Origin: Chitinophaga pinensis
GTDB lineage: Bacteria; Bacteroidota; Bacteroidia; UKL13-3
Direction of reading: 5' to 3'
NCBI GenBank assembly: GCA_945860865.1
Contig: CAMARW010000004.1
Coordinates: 124,001 to 188,000, forward strand
DNA length: 64,000 bases
The position numbers were made by a program, and so were the translations under genes. Shown one piece after another: positions 49,044 through 58,026 of the stretch. A model generated the notes under the pieces. The model worked only from the letters and a program-made list of their open reading frames with translations, did no database searches and was not told the DNA's origin. Each line of letters begins with the position of its first letter. Within the stretch, counting starts at the first letter, position 1.

Positions 49044-50462
49044 GTGAAAATACCTTTAAACGATGCCATTTTTAAGCAACTCATTCAATTGGTTCAAACC
49101 CAAAACCAAGAAGCTTATGTAATTGGTGGATTTGTGCGCGATTATATTCTTGGCAGACCTTCAAAGGATATAGACATTGTGGTGGTGGGAGATGGCATTG
49201 CGTTTGCACAAGCTTTTGCCTCGCTTGTAAAAGGTAAATCTGATATTGCTGTGTTTAAAAACTTTGGTACAGCCATGGTAAAAACCCGCGATTATGAAAT
49301 TGAATTTGTAGGCGCCCGCAAAGAGAGTTATAGCAAAGAAAGTAGAAAACCAGCTGTTATTCCGGGGTCCATTAAAGATGATCAACTGCGAAGAGACTTT
49401 ACTATAAATGCCCTCGCCATTAGCTTAAACAAAGAAAATTTGTTTGAAGTAGTTGACCCATTTGAGGGCTTGCTTGCCATAGAGCAAAAAATGATAGTAA
49501 CGCCCCTAGAACCCGAGATTACCTTTAGTGACGATCCACTTAGGATGATGCGCGCCATTCGCTTTGCCTCACAACTTAACTTTACCATCCACCCCAAAAC
49601 TTTTGCCGCCATCAAACACCATGCAGATAGAATAAACATTGTTTCTATGGAACGCGTGAGCGATGAGTTAAATAAAATAATGCTCAGTCCTAAACCAAGT
49701 ATCGGACTAAACCTACTCTTTGAAAGTGGCTTACTGAAAATAATTTTCCCAGAATTACATGCCATGCATGGTGTAGAGGTTATTAATAACAAGGGTCATA
49801 AAGATAATTTTTACCATACACTTCAAGTGGTAGATAATGTTTGTAAAGAGACTGATAACCTCTGGCTACGTTGGGCTACCTTATTACATGATATTGGGAA
49901 ACCTCTTTCCAAAAGATTTATAGCAGAAGAGGGCGGTTGGACATTCCATGGTCATGAAGACAGAGGCAGCAGGATGGTTTCGCGTATTTTTAGAAAACTC
50001 AAATTACCCCTCAATGAAAAGCTAAAATATACAGAAAAGTTGGTAGCCTTGCATCATCGTCCGAAAGTTCTTGCCGAGGAAGGTATTACAGACTCTGCCA
50101 TTCGCAGATTGATTGTAGATGCCGGAGATGATTTGGAAGATTTGTTTACGCTTTGTAGAGCAGATATGACCAGCAAATTCCCCGAAAAAATTAAACTATA
50201 CCGAGGAAATTTGTTTAAAGTACAAGAACTGGTTAAGGAGCTAGAGGAAAGGGATGCGCTTAGAAATTGGCAGCCTCCAGTAAGCGGAGAAGACATCATG
50301 AAACACTTTAATCTGAGTCCATGCCGAGAAGTAGGCCTCATTAAGGCAGAATTACGCGAAGCCATTCTAGATGGCGATGTACCCAATTCGTATGAAGACG
50401 CCTACAAGAAAATGGTAGAAATAGGAAAACGAATTATGAATGATGAATTAGAAAAAAAATAA
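49044..50462 (+). CDS. cca: CCA tRNA nucleotidyltransferase with HD domain
   Basis: 472 residues. The nucleotidyltransferase head has YVIGGFVRDYILG and KDIDIVVVGDG (catalytic Asp pair), then RRDFTINALAISLN and DPLRMMRAIRFASQLNF, the signature of class II tRNA nucleotidyltransferases and poly(A) polymerases. An HD domain follows (NFYHTLQVVDNV, LLHDIGKPLSK, FHGHEDRGSRM), a frequent addition in Bacteroidota. It adds or repairs the tRNA 3' CCA. The tRNA-Asp here already encodes CCA, so repair may be the main need. The start is GTG. The last ten codons lie in an inverted repeat (50431-50479). Confidence 0.9.
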   Translation: MKIPLNDAIFKQLIQLVQTQNQEAYVIGGFVRDYILGRPSKDIDIVVVGDGIAFAQAFASLVKGKSDIAVFKNFGTAMVKTRDYEIEFVGARKESYSKESRKPAVIPGSIKDDQLRRDFTINALAISLNKENLFEVVDPFEGLLAIEQKMIVTPLEPEITFSDDPLRMMRAIRFASQLNFTIHPKTFAAIKHHADRINIVSMERVSDELNKIMLSPKPSIGLNLLFESGLLKIIFPELHAMHGVEVINNKGHKDNFYHTLQVVDNVCKETDNLWLRWATLLHDIGKPLSKRFIAEEGGWTFHGHEDRGSRMVSRIFRKLKLPLNEKLKYTEKLVALHHRPKVLAEEGITDSAIRRLIVDAGDDLEDLFTLCRADMTSKFPEKIKLYRGNLFKVQELVKELEERDALRNWQPPVSGEDIMKHFNLSPCREVGLIKAELREAILDGDVPNSYEDAYKKMVEIGKRIMNDELEKK

Positions 50463-50479
50463 TTCATAACGCATAATTC
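50431..50479. repeat. Inverted repeat covering the 3' end of cca
   Basis: GAATTATGAATGATGAATTA (50431-50450) pairs at 17 of 20 positions with 50460-50479, around an A-rich loop. The left arm codes for the last residues of the protein and the right arm begins at the stop codon. Probable terminator of the word-repeat type. Confidence 0.6.
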
Positions 50480-50542
50480 ACAACGCATTATTATTTTGCA
50501 ATCCACTAAAATTAATCAATCTTCGCAGCAACAATTAAAAGC

Positions 50543-51124
50543 ATGGCAGTATATAAATTTAAAGTGTATTTTGAAGACTATGACGATATCAATCGAGTGA
50601 TTGAAATTAAGTCGACACAAACTTTTCTCGACCTTCATAAAGGAATTTTGGCTAGCATCAACTTTGACGAAAAACAAATGGCCTCGTTTTTTATGAGCAA
50701 CGATAGCTGGAAGAAAGGGCAGGAAATTACCCTAGAGGATATGAGCGAAAAAGGATCTGACCCTATTCCTGTAATGAAAAATGCTAAATTAAGTCAGTAT
50801 ATCATAGACCCACACCAAAAAATACTATACGTTTATGATTTCATTGAATGCTGGTCGATGCTGATTGAACTAATCAGTATCAGCAAAGAAGAAAATCCTA
50901 AAACAAAGTATCCAGTTTGTATCAAATCAATCGGTTTGGCTCCTAAACAATACGATAAAGTGCAAAAATTTGGCATGGTAGACGACAATGAATTTGACGA
51001 AATCACCAAAAATTATCTTGATCACTCTGATGAAGTACCAGGAGATATTTCTGATGATGATGATGATGAGTTTGGCGCATTTGATGGCGGTGAAGGTGGC
51101 GAAGAAGCGGTGATTGAGGATTAA
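50543..51124 (+). CDS. pRiA4b ORF-3-like (IS1096 passenger TnpR-like) protein
   Basis: 193 residues. Residues 1-120 (YKFKVYFEDYDDINRVIEI ... FLDLHKGILASINFD ... YIIDPHQKILYVYDF) match the plasmid pRiA4b ORF-3-like domain family, also named after an IS1096 passenger gene. Despite the name, nothing here indicates a mobile element: no inverted ends and no transposase. The C-terminal 40 residues are strongly acidic (DDDDDEFGAFDGGEGGEEAV). Function unknown. It is six bases upstream of the exonuclease gene, so the two form an operon. Confidence 0.75.
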   Translation: MAVYKFKVYFEDYDDINRVIEIKSTQTFLDLHKGILASINFDEKQMASFFMSNDSWKKGQEITLEDMSEKGSDPIPVMKNAKLSQYIIDPHQKILYVYDFIECWSMLIELISISKEENPKTKYPVCIKSIGLAPKQYDKVQKFGMVDDNEFDEITKNYLDHSDEVPGDISDDDDDEFGAFDGGEGGEEAVIED

Positions 51125-51130
51125 TTAACC

Positions 51131-51904
51131 ATGCTCAACCTACAACTTAACAAACCCCTGATTGTTTTCGATCTGGAAACAACGGGCATCAGCATTTCTA
51201 ACGACCGTATTGTAGAAATTGCCTGCATAAAGATATTCCCAGATGGGAGAGAAGATACGCTCCATAAAAGAATCAATCCCGACATGCCTATTCCGGCAGA
51301 AGTTACCGCTATTCATGGTATAAGTGATGCAGATGTAGCCAATGAACCCAAATTTGAAGAGGTAGCTAGAGATTTGGCTACTTATATGCAAGGTTGCGAT
51401 TTCGCTGGATTTAACTCCAATAAATTCGATTTCCCAATGTTGGTGGAGGAATTTCTAAGAGCAGGAGTAGATTTTGATGTAGAAAACAGGAAATTTATTG
51501 ATGCCCAGCGTATTTTTCACATGATGGAACCGCGCAACCTAAGCGCGGCCTACCGATTTTATTGCGATAAAAACCTCGAAAATGCGCACAGTGCCGTGGC
51601 AGATACCCGCGCCACTTGGGAAATTATTCAATCTCAAATTACGCGTTACCCACAACTCAAAAACACTATCGACGAATTGGGTAAAGTTTCGGGTCAGAAC
51701 AACCTGGTAGATTTAGCCGGTAGAATGGTTTATAATGCAGAAGGCAAAGAAGTTTTTAACTTTGGAAAAAATAAAAATAAGTTGGTAGAAGAAGTTTTTA
51801 AGAAAGAGCCCGGTTATTACCAATGGATGATGGACAACGACTTTTCCTTAGACACCAAACGCCGACTAACCAAAATTAAGCTGCGCATGAAGTTTGGAGG
51901 GTAA
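51131..51904 (+). CDS. DnaQ-like 3'-5' exonuclease
   Basis: 257 residues with a DEDDh exonuclease domain: IVFDLETTGIS (D, E), AGFNSNKFDFPML (D), and HSAVADTRATWEI (H, D). VEIACIKIFPDG and TAIHGISDADV agree with the epsilon-like family. The C-terminal 90 residues (KEPGYYQWMMDNDFSLDTKR) recall the SAP/DUF3820-like tail in stand-alone exonucleases. It could proofread or trim DNA or RNA ends. Its TAA ends at 51904, and the stop of the opposite-strand gene begins at 51905, with no gap. Confidence 0.9.
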   Translation: MLNLQLNKPLIVFDLETTGISISNDRIVEIACIKIFPDGREDTLHKRINPDMPIPAEVTAIHGISDADVANEPKFEEVARDLATYMQGCDFAGFNSNKFDFPMLVEEFLRAGVDFDVENRKFIDAQRIFHMMEPRNLSAAYRFYCDKNLENAHSAVADTRATWEIIQSQITRYPQLKNTIDELGKVSGQNNLVDLAGRMVYNAEGKEVFNFGKNKNKLVEEVFKKEPGYYQWMMDNDFSLDTKRRLTKIKLRMKFGG

Positions 51905-53437
51905 TTACTTCTCCAACACCTCATACATATCCAATCTTCTGTCTTTCCAATTAAGCACAGTGCCTGTATTTCTGGCGCGTTCTAATGCCGCTAAATCCAA
52001 ATCGGCAATAACTACGGTTTCAATATTGGTGCTGCATTCGCCGGCAATAGCATCTGGCGGAAAGGCAAAATCGCTGGGTGTGTAAATGCCCGATTGCGCA
52101 TAATTAATATCCATGTTATCTACAGATGGAATATTTCCAATGGTACCCGCAGTAGCCACAAAAATTTGATTTTCAACGGCCCTAGCTTGTGCGCAAATCT
52201 TTACACGTAAATGTCCGTGTTTCTCATCTGTACTAAAGGGTACAAATAATATTTTGGCACCTTTAGTACAAGCGATGCGCGCCATTTCTGGAAACTCAAC
52301 ATCATAACAAACATTGATGGCAATTTTGCCACAATCTGTGTTAAATACTTTTACTTCATTGCCTGGTTTTACGCCCCACCATTTGCTCTCGTTGCTAGTT
52401 ATATGAATTTTGTATTGCTTTTCAAAAGTTCCATCACGCTTAAACAAATAAGAAATATTATACAAGTTTTCGCCTTCTACTTGCAAATGGGTTCCTGCAA
52501 TAATGTTAATATTATATTCTAAAGATAAGCGCGAAAACAACTCAATGTATTCTTTTGTATAGTCATCTAGCTTCCTAATACTGTCTTCCGGACTCATACT
52601 TTTATACTCATGTAAAGAGAGCAATTGGGTGGTAAAGAGTTCTGGAAAAAGTACAAAATCTGATTTATAATTAGAAGCTACATCCGTGAAATATTCACAT
52701 TGTTGGGCAAATTCTCTAAAGGCCCTAATTTTTCGCAGTTCATATTGAATACAGCAGATTCGCACCTTTTTCATCAATACATTTCGCTCACGTATCTCTG
52801 GTACATAATCTAAGTTAATCCATTCCAATAAAAGTGCGTATCCTTCACTCTCAGTATCTTCAGGTAAATAATCTTTTATAATGCGTTGTATGGTAAAACC
52901 CTGCGATAACTGAAAAGTAACAACTGGGTCTTTAATCTTTTTATCTACCACACGTTTGATGTATGCCCTGATACCAAAATCTTCCGAAAATCTATGATAA
53001 TTGGGAACTCTTCCGCCAATGAAAATGCATTTTAAGTTTTTTTCTAAGCACAAATTTTTGCGCATTTCATATAACCTTCTACCAATTTTTAAACCTTGGT
53101 ATTCTGGATGTACCATCACCTCAATGCCATATAAAGTATCGCCTTCTTCGTCGTGGTTGGTAATAAAACCATTGTCGCAAATCTCTTTCCAAGAATGGTC
53201 GTCATCATACTCATCCCAACTCACAATTAAACTACTGGCCGAACCAACAATTTTGCCCTCATATTCTACAACCTGCATACCTTCTGGAAAAATCTTAAAT
53301 TGACTTTCTAACATGGGTAATGTCCAAGGATCGTTTTTTGGAAAACAAACTTTGGATAATTCCATGATATCAGATAAATCAGATTTCTCTGCATTTCTCT
53401 CAATTAATTTTGGCTTGCGCGACGGACGGGTTTTCAT
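51905..53437 (-). CDS. GNAT acetyltransferase fused to a carbon-nitrogen hydrolase
   Basis: 510 residues. Residues 1-215 are a GNAT domain (GIEVMVHPEYQGLKIGRRLY is the acetyl-CoA loop). Residues 225-505 are a nitrilase-superfamily amidase with the Glu-Lys-Cys triad: LFPELFTT, FEKQYKIHIT and AINVCYDVEFPE. This two-domain layout is known from bacteria and some eukaryotes; its substrate is not settled. The fusion suggests acetylation and amide hydrolysis on related substrates. Ends flush with the convergent exonuclease gene; an inverted repeat separates it from yebC upstream. Confidence 0.9.
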   Translation of the reverse strand: MKTRPSRKPKLIERNAEKSDLSDIMELSKVCFPKNDPWTLPMLESQFKIFPEGMQVVEYEGKIVGSASSLIVSWDEYDDDHSWKEICDNGFITNHDEEGDTLYGIEVMVHPEYQGLKIGRRLYEMRKNLCLEKNLKCIFIGGRVPNYHRFSEDFGIRAYIKRVVDKKIKDPVVTFQLSQGFTIQRIIKDYLPEDTESEGYALLLEWINLDYVPEIRERNVLMKKVRICCIQYELRKIRAFREFAQQCEYFTDVASNYKSDFVLFPELFTTQLLSLHEYKSMSPEDSIRKLDDYTKEYIELFSRLSLEYNINIIAGTHLQVEGENLYNISYLFKRDGTFEKQYKIHITSNESKWWGVKPGNEVKVFNTDCGKIAINVCYDVEFPEMARIACTKGAKILFVPFSTDEKHGHLRVKICAQARAVENQIFVATAGTIGNIPSVDNMDINYAQSGIYTPSDFAFPPDAIAGECSTNIETVVIADLDLAALERARNTGTVLNWKDRRLDMYEVLEK

Positions 53438-53473
53438 GAATTGGGTTTTAGTCTATTATGGTCGATAGTCGAT

Positions 53474-53573
53474 AGTCCATAGACCATAGTTTTTATCTGG
53501 TTGTAATTGTTTAATCTGCTTTTCTATTTTTTAAATACTAGAGCTATAATTTATAGACTATGGACCATGGACT
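53474..53573. repeat. Word-built inverted repeat (CTATGGA) between yebC and the GNAT-nitrilase gene
   Basis: AGTCCATAGACCATAGT (53474-53490) pairs at 15 of 17 positions with ACTATGGACCATGGACT (53557-53573). Extra copies of the same words flank both arms (GTCGATAGTCGATAG; ACTATGGACT). It follows the yebC stop on the minus strand and is the third word family of this type in the window. Confidence 0.6.
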
Positions 53574-53585
53574 ATGGACTTTTTT

Positions 53586-54302
53586 TTACTTCAAATTATG
53601 CCATACGTTTACTACATCATCATCGTCATCTAAACGGTCTAAGAGTTTACCAAAGTCTTCTTGTTCTTCTTCGGTAAGTTCTATGGAGGTTGTTGGAAGA
53701 CGCTGTAGTTGTGCATTTACAATTTCAATATTACGTTCTTCTAGCGCTTTTTGCATGGCACCAAATTCGGTAAATGGCACAGTAATAATTAAATGCCCTT
53801 CGCCATCATCTTCCATTTCTTCCATGCCAAAGTCTATCATTTCCAATTCAAAATCATCCAGGTTAATGCCTGCTAAGTTTATGCTAAAAATGCCCTTGCG
53901 GTCAAAAATAAAATCTAAACTTCCAGATGTAAGCATGGTACCACCTGTTTTAGTCATGTGGCTGCGCAGGTTAGCAATGGTTCTGGTTGGGTTATCTGTA
54001 GCTGTTTCAATAATAACAGCCACGCCATGCGGACCTTTGCCTTCGTAAGCAATTTCCTCAAAATCTTTATCTAATTTACTGGTTGCCCTTGCAATGGCTG
54101 CGTCTATGTTTGCCTTAGGCATATTTAAAGACTTAGCATTGGCTATAATTACACGCAATCTTGAGTTGCTATTTGGGTCGCCAATACCACCACCCGCTTT
54201 AATTGCAATGGCAATTTCTTTCCCAATTTTTGTAAAAGACTGACTCATCTTGGCATAGCGAGCAAACATCTTATGCTTGCGTTTCTCAAATACTCTACCC
54301 AT
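53586..54302 (-). CDS. YebC/PmpR family protein
   Basis: 238 residues, the standard length. The N-terminal GRVFEKRKHKMFARYAKMSQ and AGGGIGDPNSNSRLR, then NMPKANIDAAIARA and YEGKGPHGVAVIIE, are family signatures. Long regarded as transcription regulators, YebC proteins have more recently been linked to translation of proline-rich stretches. The C-terminus is acidic (DRLDDDDDVVNVWH). Single gene with its own promoter. Confidence 0.95.
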   Translation of the reverse strand: MGRVFEKRKHKMFARYAKMSQSFTKIGKEIAIAIKAGGGIGDPNSNSRLRVIIANAKSLNMPKANIDAAIARATSKLDKDFEEIAYEGKGPHGVAVIIETATDNPTRTIANLRSHMTKTGGTMLTSGSLDFIFDRKGIFSINLAGINLDDFELEMIDFGMEEMEDDGEGHLIITVPFTEFGAMQKALEERNIEIVNAQLQRLPTTSIELTEEEQEDFGKLLDRLDDDDDVVNVWHNLK

Positions 54303-54329
54303 ATTAAATTTATTATTTTATTCTAACGG

Positions 54330-54337
54330 CAAATATA
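54330..54337 (-). promoter_or_regulatory. TAnnTTTG box of yebC
   Basis: TATATTTG on the minus strand, 28 bases upstream of the yebC ATG. No convincing TTG partner seen at the usual spacing. Confidence 0.45.
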
Positions 54338-54406
54338 AGCGCCTTTATCTAAGTTTATAAAGCACTTTTACACGCAATATTGATTTTCTTTTGCGAAATT
54401 GCGCGC

Positions 54407-55207
54407 ATGATTACAAATCAGGTGCATATAGACCAAATGGGAAACCAGGTTATTCTTCCCAATAAGCCACTCAGGATTGTTTCTTTGGTGCCATCTCAAA
54501 CAGAGTTATTATATAGTTTGGGCTTAACAGATGAAGTGGTTGGACAAACACTTTTTTGCATTCACCCCAAAGTTATGCATATAGAAAAGCCTAGAATTGG
54601 CGGCACAAAAAAGCTTGATTTGGATAAAATTAGAGCCCTTCATCCAAATCTAATTATTGGCAACAAAGAAGAAAACACGCGCGAACAAATTGAGGAACTG
54701 CAAAAAGAATTCCCCGTTTGGATGAGCGATATCCATAACTTGGATCAAGCTCTTGATATGATTACTAAAATAGGTGCCTTGGTTCAGAAACCTGCCAAAG
54801 CCCAAGAAATTTCCCTTCAAATTTTATCAGACTTTAAAGGTTTGGTTCGAACCGAAATCCCTCAAAAATGTTTGTATTTAATTTGGAGAGAACCCTGGAT
54901 GGCGGCCGGAAATAATACTTTTATTAATGATTTATTGGAAAGAATGGGTTTCCAAAATGTTTTAAAACATTTGCCCGCCCGATATCCCGCCCTTAGTGCC
55001 AAAGAAATTGAATTAGCTAATCCTAATTGTTTGTTTTTATCATCTGAACCTTATCCGTTCAAAGAAAAACATTTAGCCGAGTTGAAAAATATTTGTCCAC
55101 ATGCGCAAATAAAATTAGTAGACGGAGAATTGTTTAGCTGGTATGGAAGTCGCTTGTTGCACAGTGCTAAATACCTGAAAAACCTACAAGATGACTTATT
55201 GTACTGA
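54407..55207 (+). CDS. BtuF-like helical-backbone metal/cobalamin receptor without signal peptide
   Basis: 266 residues from the ATG at 54407; a TTG nine codons earlier is unlikely. The fold signatures of the periplasmic-binding class III family are present: PLRIVSLVPSQTELLYSLGL, GGTKKLDLDKIRALHPNLII, and late LFSWYGSRLLHSAKYL. This family usually binds cobalamin or iron chelates for an ABC importer. No signal peptide or lipobox is visible from either start, so it may be cytoplasmic, and no transporter genes are adjacent. The actual ligand is uncertain. Confidence 0.8.
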   Translation: MITNQVHIDQMGNQVILPNKPLRIVSLVPSQTELLYSLGLTDEVVGQTLFCIHPKVMHIEKPRIGGTKKLDLDKIRALHPNLIIGNKEENTREQIEELQKEFPVWMSDIHNLDQALDMITKIGALVQKPAKAQEISLQILSDFKGLVRTEIPQKCLYLIWREPWMAAGNNTFINDLLERMGFQNVLKHLPARYPALSAKEIELANPNCLFLSSEPYPFKEKHLAELKNICPHAQIKLVDGELFSWYGSRLLHSAKYLKNLQDDLLY

Positions 55208-55267
55208 TTTTTTGATTTTTAAAACACTTCCCAAAATTTTTGTGGATAGTGATTGTGTTTGTTTAAA

Positions 55268-55275
55268 TACTTTTG
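55268..55275 (+). promoter_or_regulatory. TAnnTTTG box of the topoisomerase gene
   Basis: TACTTTTG at 55268-55275, 22 bases before the ATG at 55297. The in-frame TTG at 55273 overlaps this box and is therefore not the start codon. The TTG partner upstream is weak. Confidence 0.5.
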
Positions 55276-55296
55276 TTAACTAGTGGTAAGGATAAC

Positions 55297-57981
55297 ATGG
55301 AAGAGAATAATTTAGATAATAACCCAGCGCCAGAAAATCTTGATGCAAAGAAAGAATATCACGTAAAAGCGGTAACTGGCTTATACGAAAATTGGTTTTT
55401 AGACTATGCATCTTATGTTATTTTAGAACGCGCTGTGCCAGCAGTTGATGATGGTTTAAAGCCTGTGCAAAGAAGAATTTTGCATTCCATGAAGGAAATG
55501 GACGATGGCAGATTTAATAAGGTGGCCAACGTAATTGGTCAAACCATGCAATACCATCCGCACGGAGATGCAGCCATAGGAGATGCCATGGTTAACTTGG
55601 GTCAAAAGGATCTCCTTATTGAAACCCAAGGAAATTGGGGCGATTTTAGAACAGGTGATTCTGCCGCTGCACCCCGTTATATTGAAGCTCGTTTATCTAA
55701 GTTTGCCCTAGAGGTTGCTTTTAATAAGCAAACTACCAAATGGCAAAATTCATACGATGGCCGCAAAAAAGAGCCTGTAGTTTTGCCTATGAAGTTTCCA
55801 CTTTTATTGGCTCAAGGCGTTGAAGGTATTGCCGTAGGTTTAGCCACCAAAGTAATGCCGCATAATTTTTGTGAACTATTACAAGCCAGTATAGATTACT
55901 TAAAAGGAAAGAAATTTGAACTTTACCCAGATTTTTTAACAGGAGGCCTCGTAGATGTTGCCAATTACAATCAAGGTAAAAAAGGGGGTAAAATAAGGGT
56001 TAGGGCACGTATTGAAGAGTTTGATAAAAAAACACTTTTTGTAAAAGATGTGCCTTATGGTGTTACTACTAACCAACTTATAGATAGCATTATCAAAGCC
56101 AATGATTCTGGAAAAATAAAAATAAAAAAGGTAATTGATAATACCGCTAAAGATGTAGAAGTTGAAATTCAATTGGCACCTGGCGTTTCGCCCGATAAAA
56201 CCATTGATGCGCTTTACGCCTTTACCGATTGTGAGGTAAGTATTTCGCCCAATGCTTGTGTAATTGTTGAAGATAAACCAGTGTTTATAGGTGTGGAAGA
56301 ATTGCTTAAGCTCTCTACCGAAAAAACAAAGGATTTATTGAGGCAAGAACTCGAAATTAAGCGGGCTGAATTAGAAGAACAATGGCATTATTCTAGCATA
56401 GAAAAAATATTTATAGAAAATAGAATATACCGCGATATAGAAGAATGCGAAAGCTTTGAAGAGGTTATTGATACCATTTGGAAAGGCATGAATAAGTTTA
56501 AAAAACTATTCCGCAGAGAATTAACAGAAGATGACATCCTGCGCTTAACAGAAATTAAAATTAAACGCATCTCTAAATACGATTCGTTTAAGGCAGATGA
56601 AATAATGAAAGGTATAGAAGCCTTGCTTGCTCAAGTAAACTTTGATCTTGAAAATTTGCGCGCCTATGCAATTAAATACTTCGAAAATTTATTAAAGAAA
56701 TACGGTAAAGGGAAAGAGCGCAAAACAGAAATCCGCACATTTGATACCATCGATTCTAAAACTGTTGCTATTGCCAACCAAAAGTTATACGTAAATAAAG
56801 CCGAAGGTTTTGTAGGTATCGGATTAAAAAAGGATGAGTATATCTGCGATTGCAGCGATTTGGATGATATCATTGTGTTTAAAAAAGATGGTAAAATGAT
56901 TATCTCTAAAGTGCAAGAAAAAGCATTTATGGGTAAAGATATCATTCATGTTGATGTTTTTAGAAAAAATGATGAACGCAGAATTTACAATGTTATATAC
57001 TTGGATGGTAAATCTAAGGTAAGCTACGCAAAACGTTTTCCGGTTACGGGTATCACCCGCGATAAAGAATATGATTTAACACAAGGTACCAATGGTTCGC
57101 GTATACTTTATTTTACTGCCAACCCAGCCGGAGAAGCAGAGGTGGTAATTATTACTTTGAGTCCGCTAAGTCATGCACGTAAACTAAGCTTTGATTTTAA
57201 TTTTAGCGATTTGGCTATTAAAGGTAGGGGAGTGCAAGGCAATATTGTCAGCAAATACTTGGTTAAAGGTATCAAATTAAAATCGAAAGGGGTTTCTACA
57301 TTGGGCGGAATAAACTTGTGGTACGATGCAGCTATAGGTAGGGTAAATACCCAAGAACATGGAAATTTCTTGGGCAACTTTACCGGTAACGATCTCCTTA
57401 TCGCTTTCTATAAAGATGGCAATTACGAGCTTACCAATACAGAATTAAGTAACCATTACGAGTATGAGCAACTGATACACATCTCTAAATTTAAACCTGA
57501 GCGCCCTATTTCTTTGGTTTATTTTGATGCTAAAGCCAAGGTGTATTATATCAAACGCTTTTTAATTGAAACCCAAACGCTCAATAAAAAGTTTATGTGC
57601 ATTCCGGAAGAAAAGGGCAACTTTATTTTGTTGGCTAGCGACCTTAAAAATCCGGTGGTAATTCTTAGCACGGGCAAGGGCAAAAACCTAAGCGAAGAGC
57701 AAATAAACCTGGCAGAATTTATCGACGTAAAAGGATGGAAAAGCATCGGAAATAAATTTGCTACCAATGAATTAAGCAATCTAGAACTGCTTCCACCAGA
57801 TCCTACAGATGAGATAGATGAGTTGGTTCAAGCCGATGAGCCAGAAACTTTGGTAAATGAAGACTTATTTACCCAAGAACAGGAGCGAATCAAAAAATTA
57901 TTGGAAGACGATCCAGAAAGTGATGAAGTTAAAAAACCTCGTTCTCCTAAAATAGACCCCGAGCAACCAAAGTTATTTTAA
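55297..57981 (+). CDS. parC: DNA topoisomerase IV subunit A
   Basis: 894 residues from ATG 55297. The catalytic core starts YASYVILERAVPAVDDGLKP. AAAPRYIEARLS carries the active-site Tyr128, and the AAAPRY form is that of Bacteroidota ParC rather than GyrA (AAMRYTE). The tower and coiled coil are followed by a C-terminal beta-pinwheel (KGRGVQGNIVSKY is the GyrA-box-like motif) and an acidic tail (DDPESDEVKKPRSP). It decatenates daughter chromosomes with ParE, which is not in this window. Confidence 0.92.
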   Translation: MEENNLDNNPAPENLDAKKEYHVKAVTGLYENWFLDYASYVILERAVPAVDDGLKPVQRRILHSMKEMDDGRFNKVANVIGQTMQYHPHGDAAIGDAMVNLGQKDLLIETQGNWGDFRTGDSAAAPRYIEARLSKFALEVAFNKQTTKWQNSYDGRKKEPVVLPMKFPLLLAQGVEGIAVGLATKVMPHNFCELLQASIDYLKGKKFELYPDFLTGGLVDVANYNQGKKGGKIRVRARIEEFDKKTLFVKDVPYGVTTNQLIDSIIKANDSGKIKIKKVIDNTAKDVEVEIQLAPGVSPDKTIDALYAFTDCEVSISPNACVIVEDKPVFIGVEELLKLSTEKTKDLLRQELEIKRAELEEQWHYSSIEKIFIENRIYRDIEECESFEEVIDTIWKGMNKFKKLFRRELTEDDILRLTEIKIKRISKYDSFKADEIMKGIEALLAQVNFDLENLRAYAIKYFENLLKKYGKGKERKTEIRTFDTIDSKTVAIANQKLYVNKAEGFVGIGLKKDEYICDCSDLDDIIVFKKDGKMIISKVQEKAFMGKDIIHVDVFRKNDERRIYNVIYLDGKSKVSYAKRFPVTGITRDKEYDLTQGTNGSRILYFTANPAGEAEVVIITLSPLSHARKLSFDFNFSDLAIKGRGVQGNIVSKYLVKGIKLKSKGVSTLGGINLWYDAAIGRVNTQEHGNFLGNFTGNDLLIAFYKDGNYELTNTELSNHYEYEQLIHISKFKPERPISLVYFDAKAKVYYIKRFLIETQTLNKKFMCIPEEKGNFILLASDLKNPVVILSTGKGKNLSEEQINLAEFIDVKGWKSIGNKFATNELSNLELLPPDPTDEIDELVQADEPETLVNEDLFTQEQERIKKLLEDDPESDEVKKPRSPKIDPEQPKLF

Positions 57982-58015
57982 CAGCTCCTTACTTTTTATT
58001 ATACACTTAACAAAC

Positions 58016-58023
58016 TACCTTTG
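58016..58023 (+). promoter_or_regulatory. TAnnTTTG box of rnpB
   Basis: TACCTTTG ends at 58023. The predicted RNA begins near 58027-58028, which calibrates the distance from box to transcript start as four to five bases. The TTG element is weak (T-rich at 57993-57997). Confidence 0.6.
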
Positions 58024-58026
58024 TAG

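Noticed and set aside
50543-51124. Possible insertion-sequence gene (IS1096 passenger-like name)
   Set aside because: The family name is historical. There are no terminal inverted repeats, transposase or target duplication, and the gene sits in an operon with an exonuclease.
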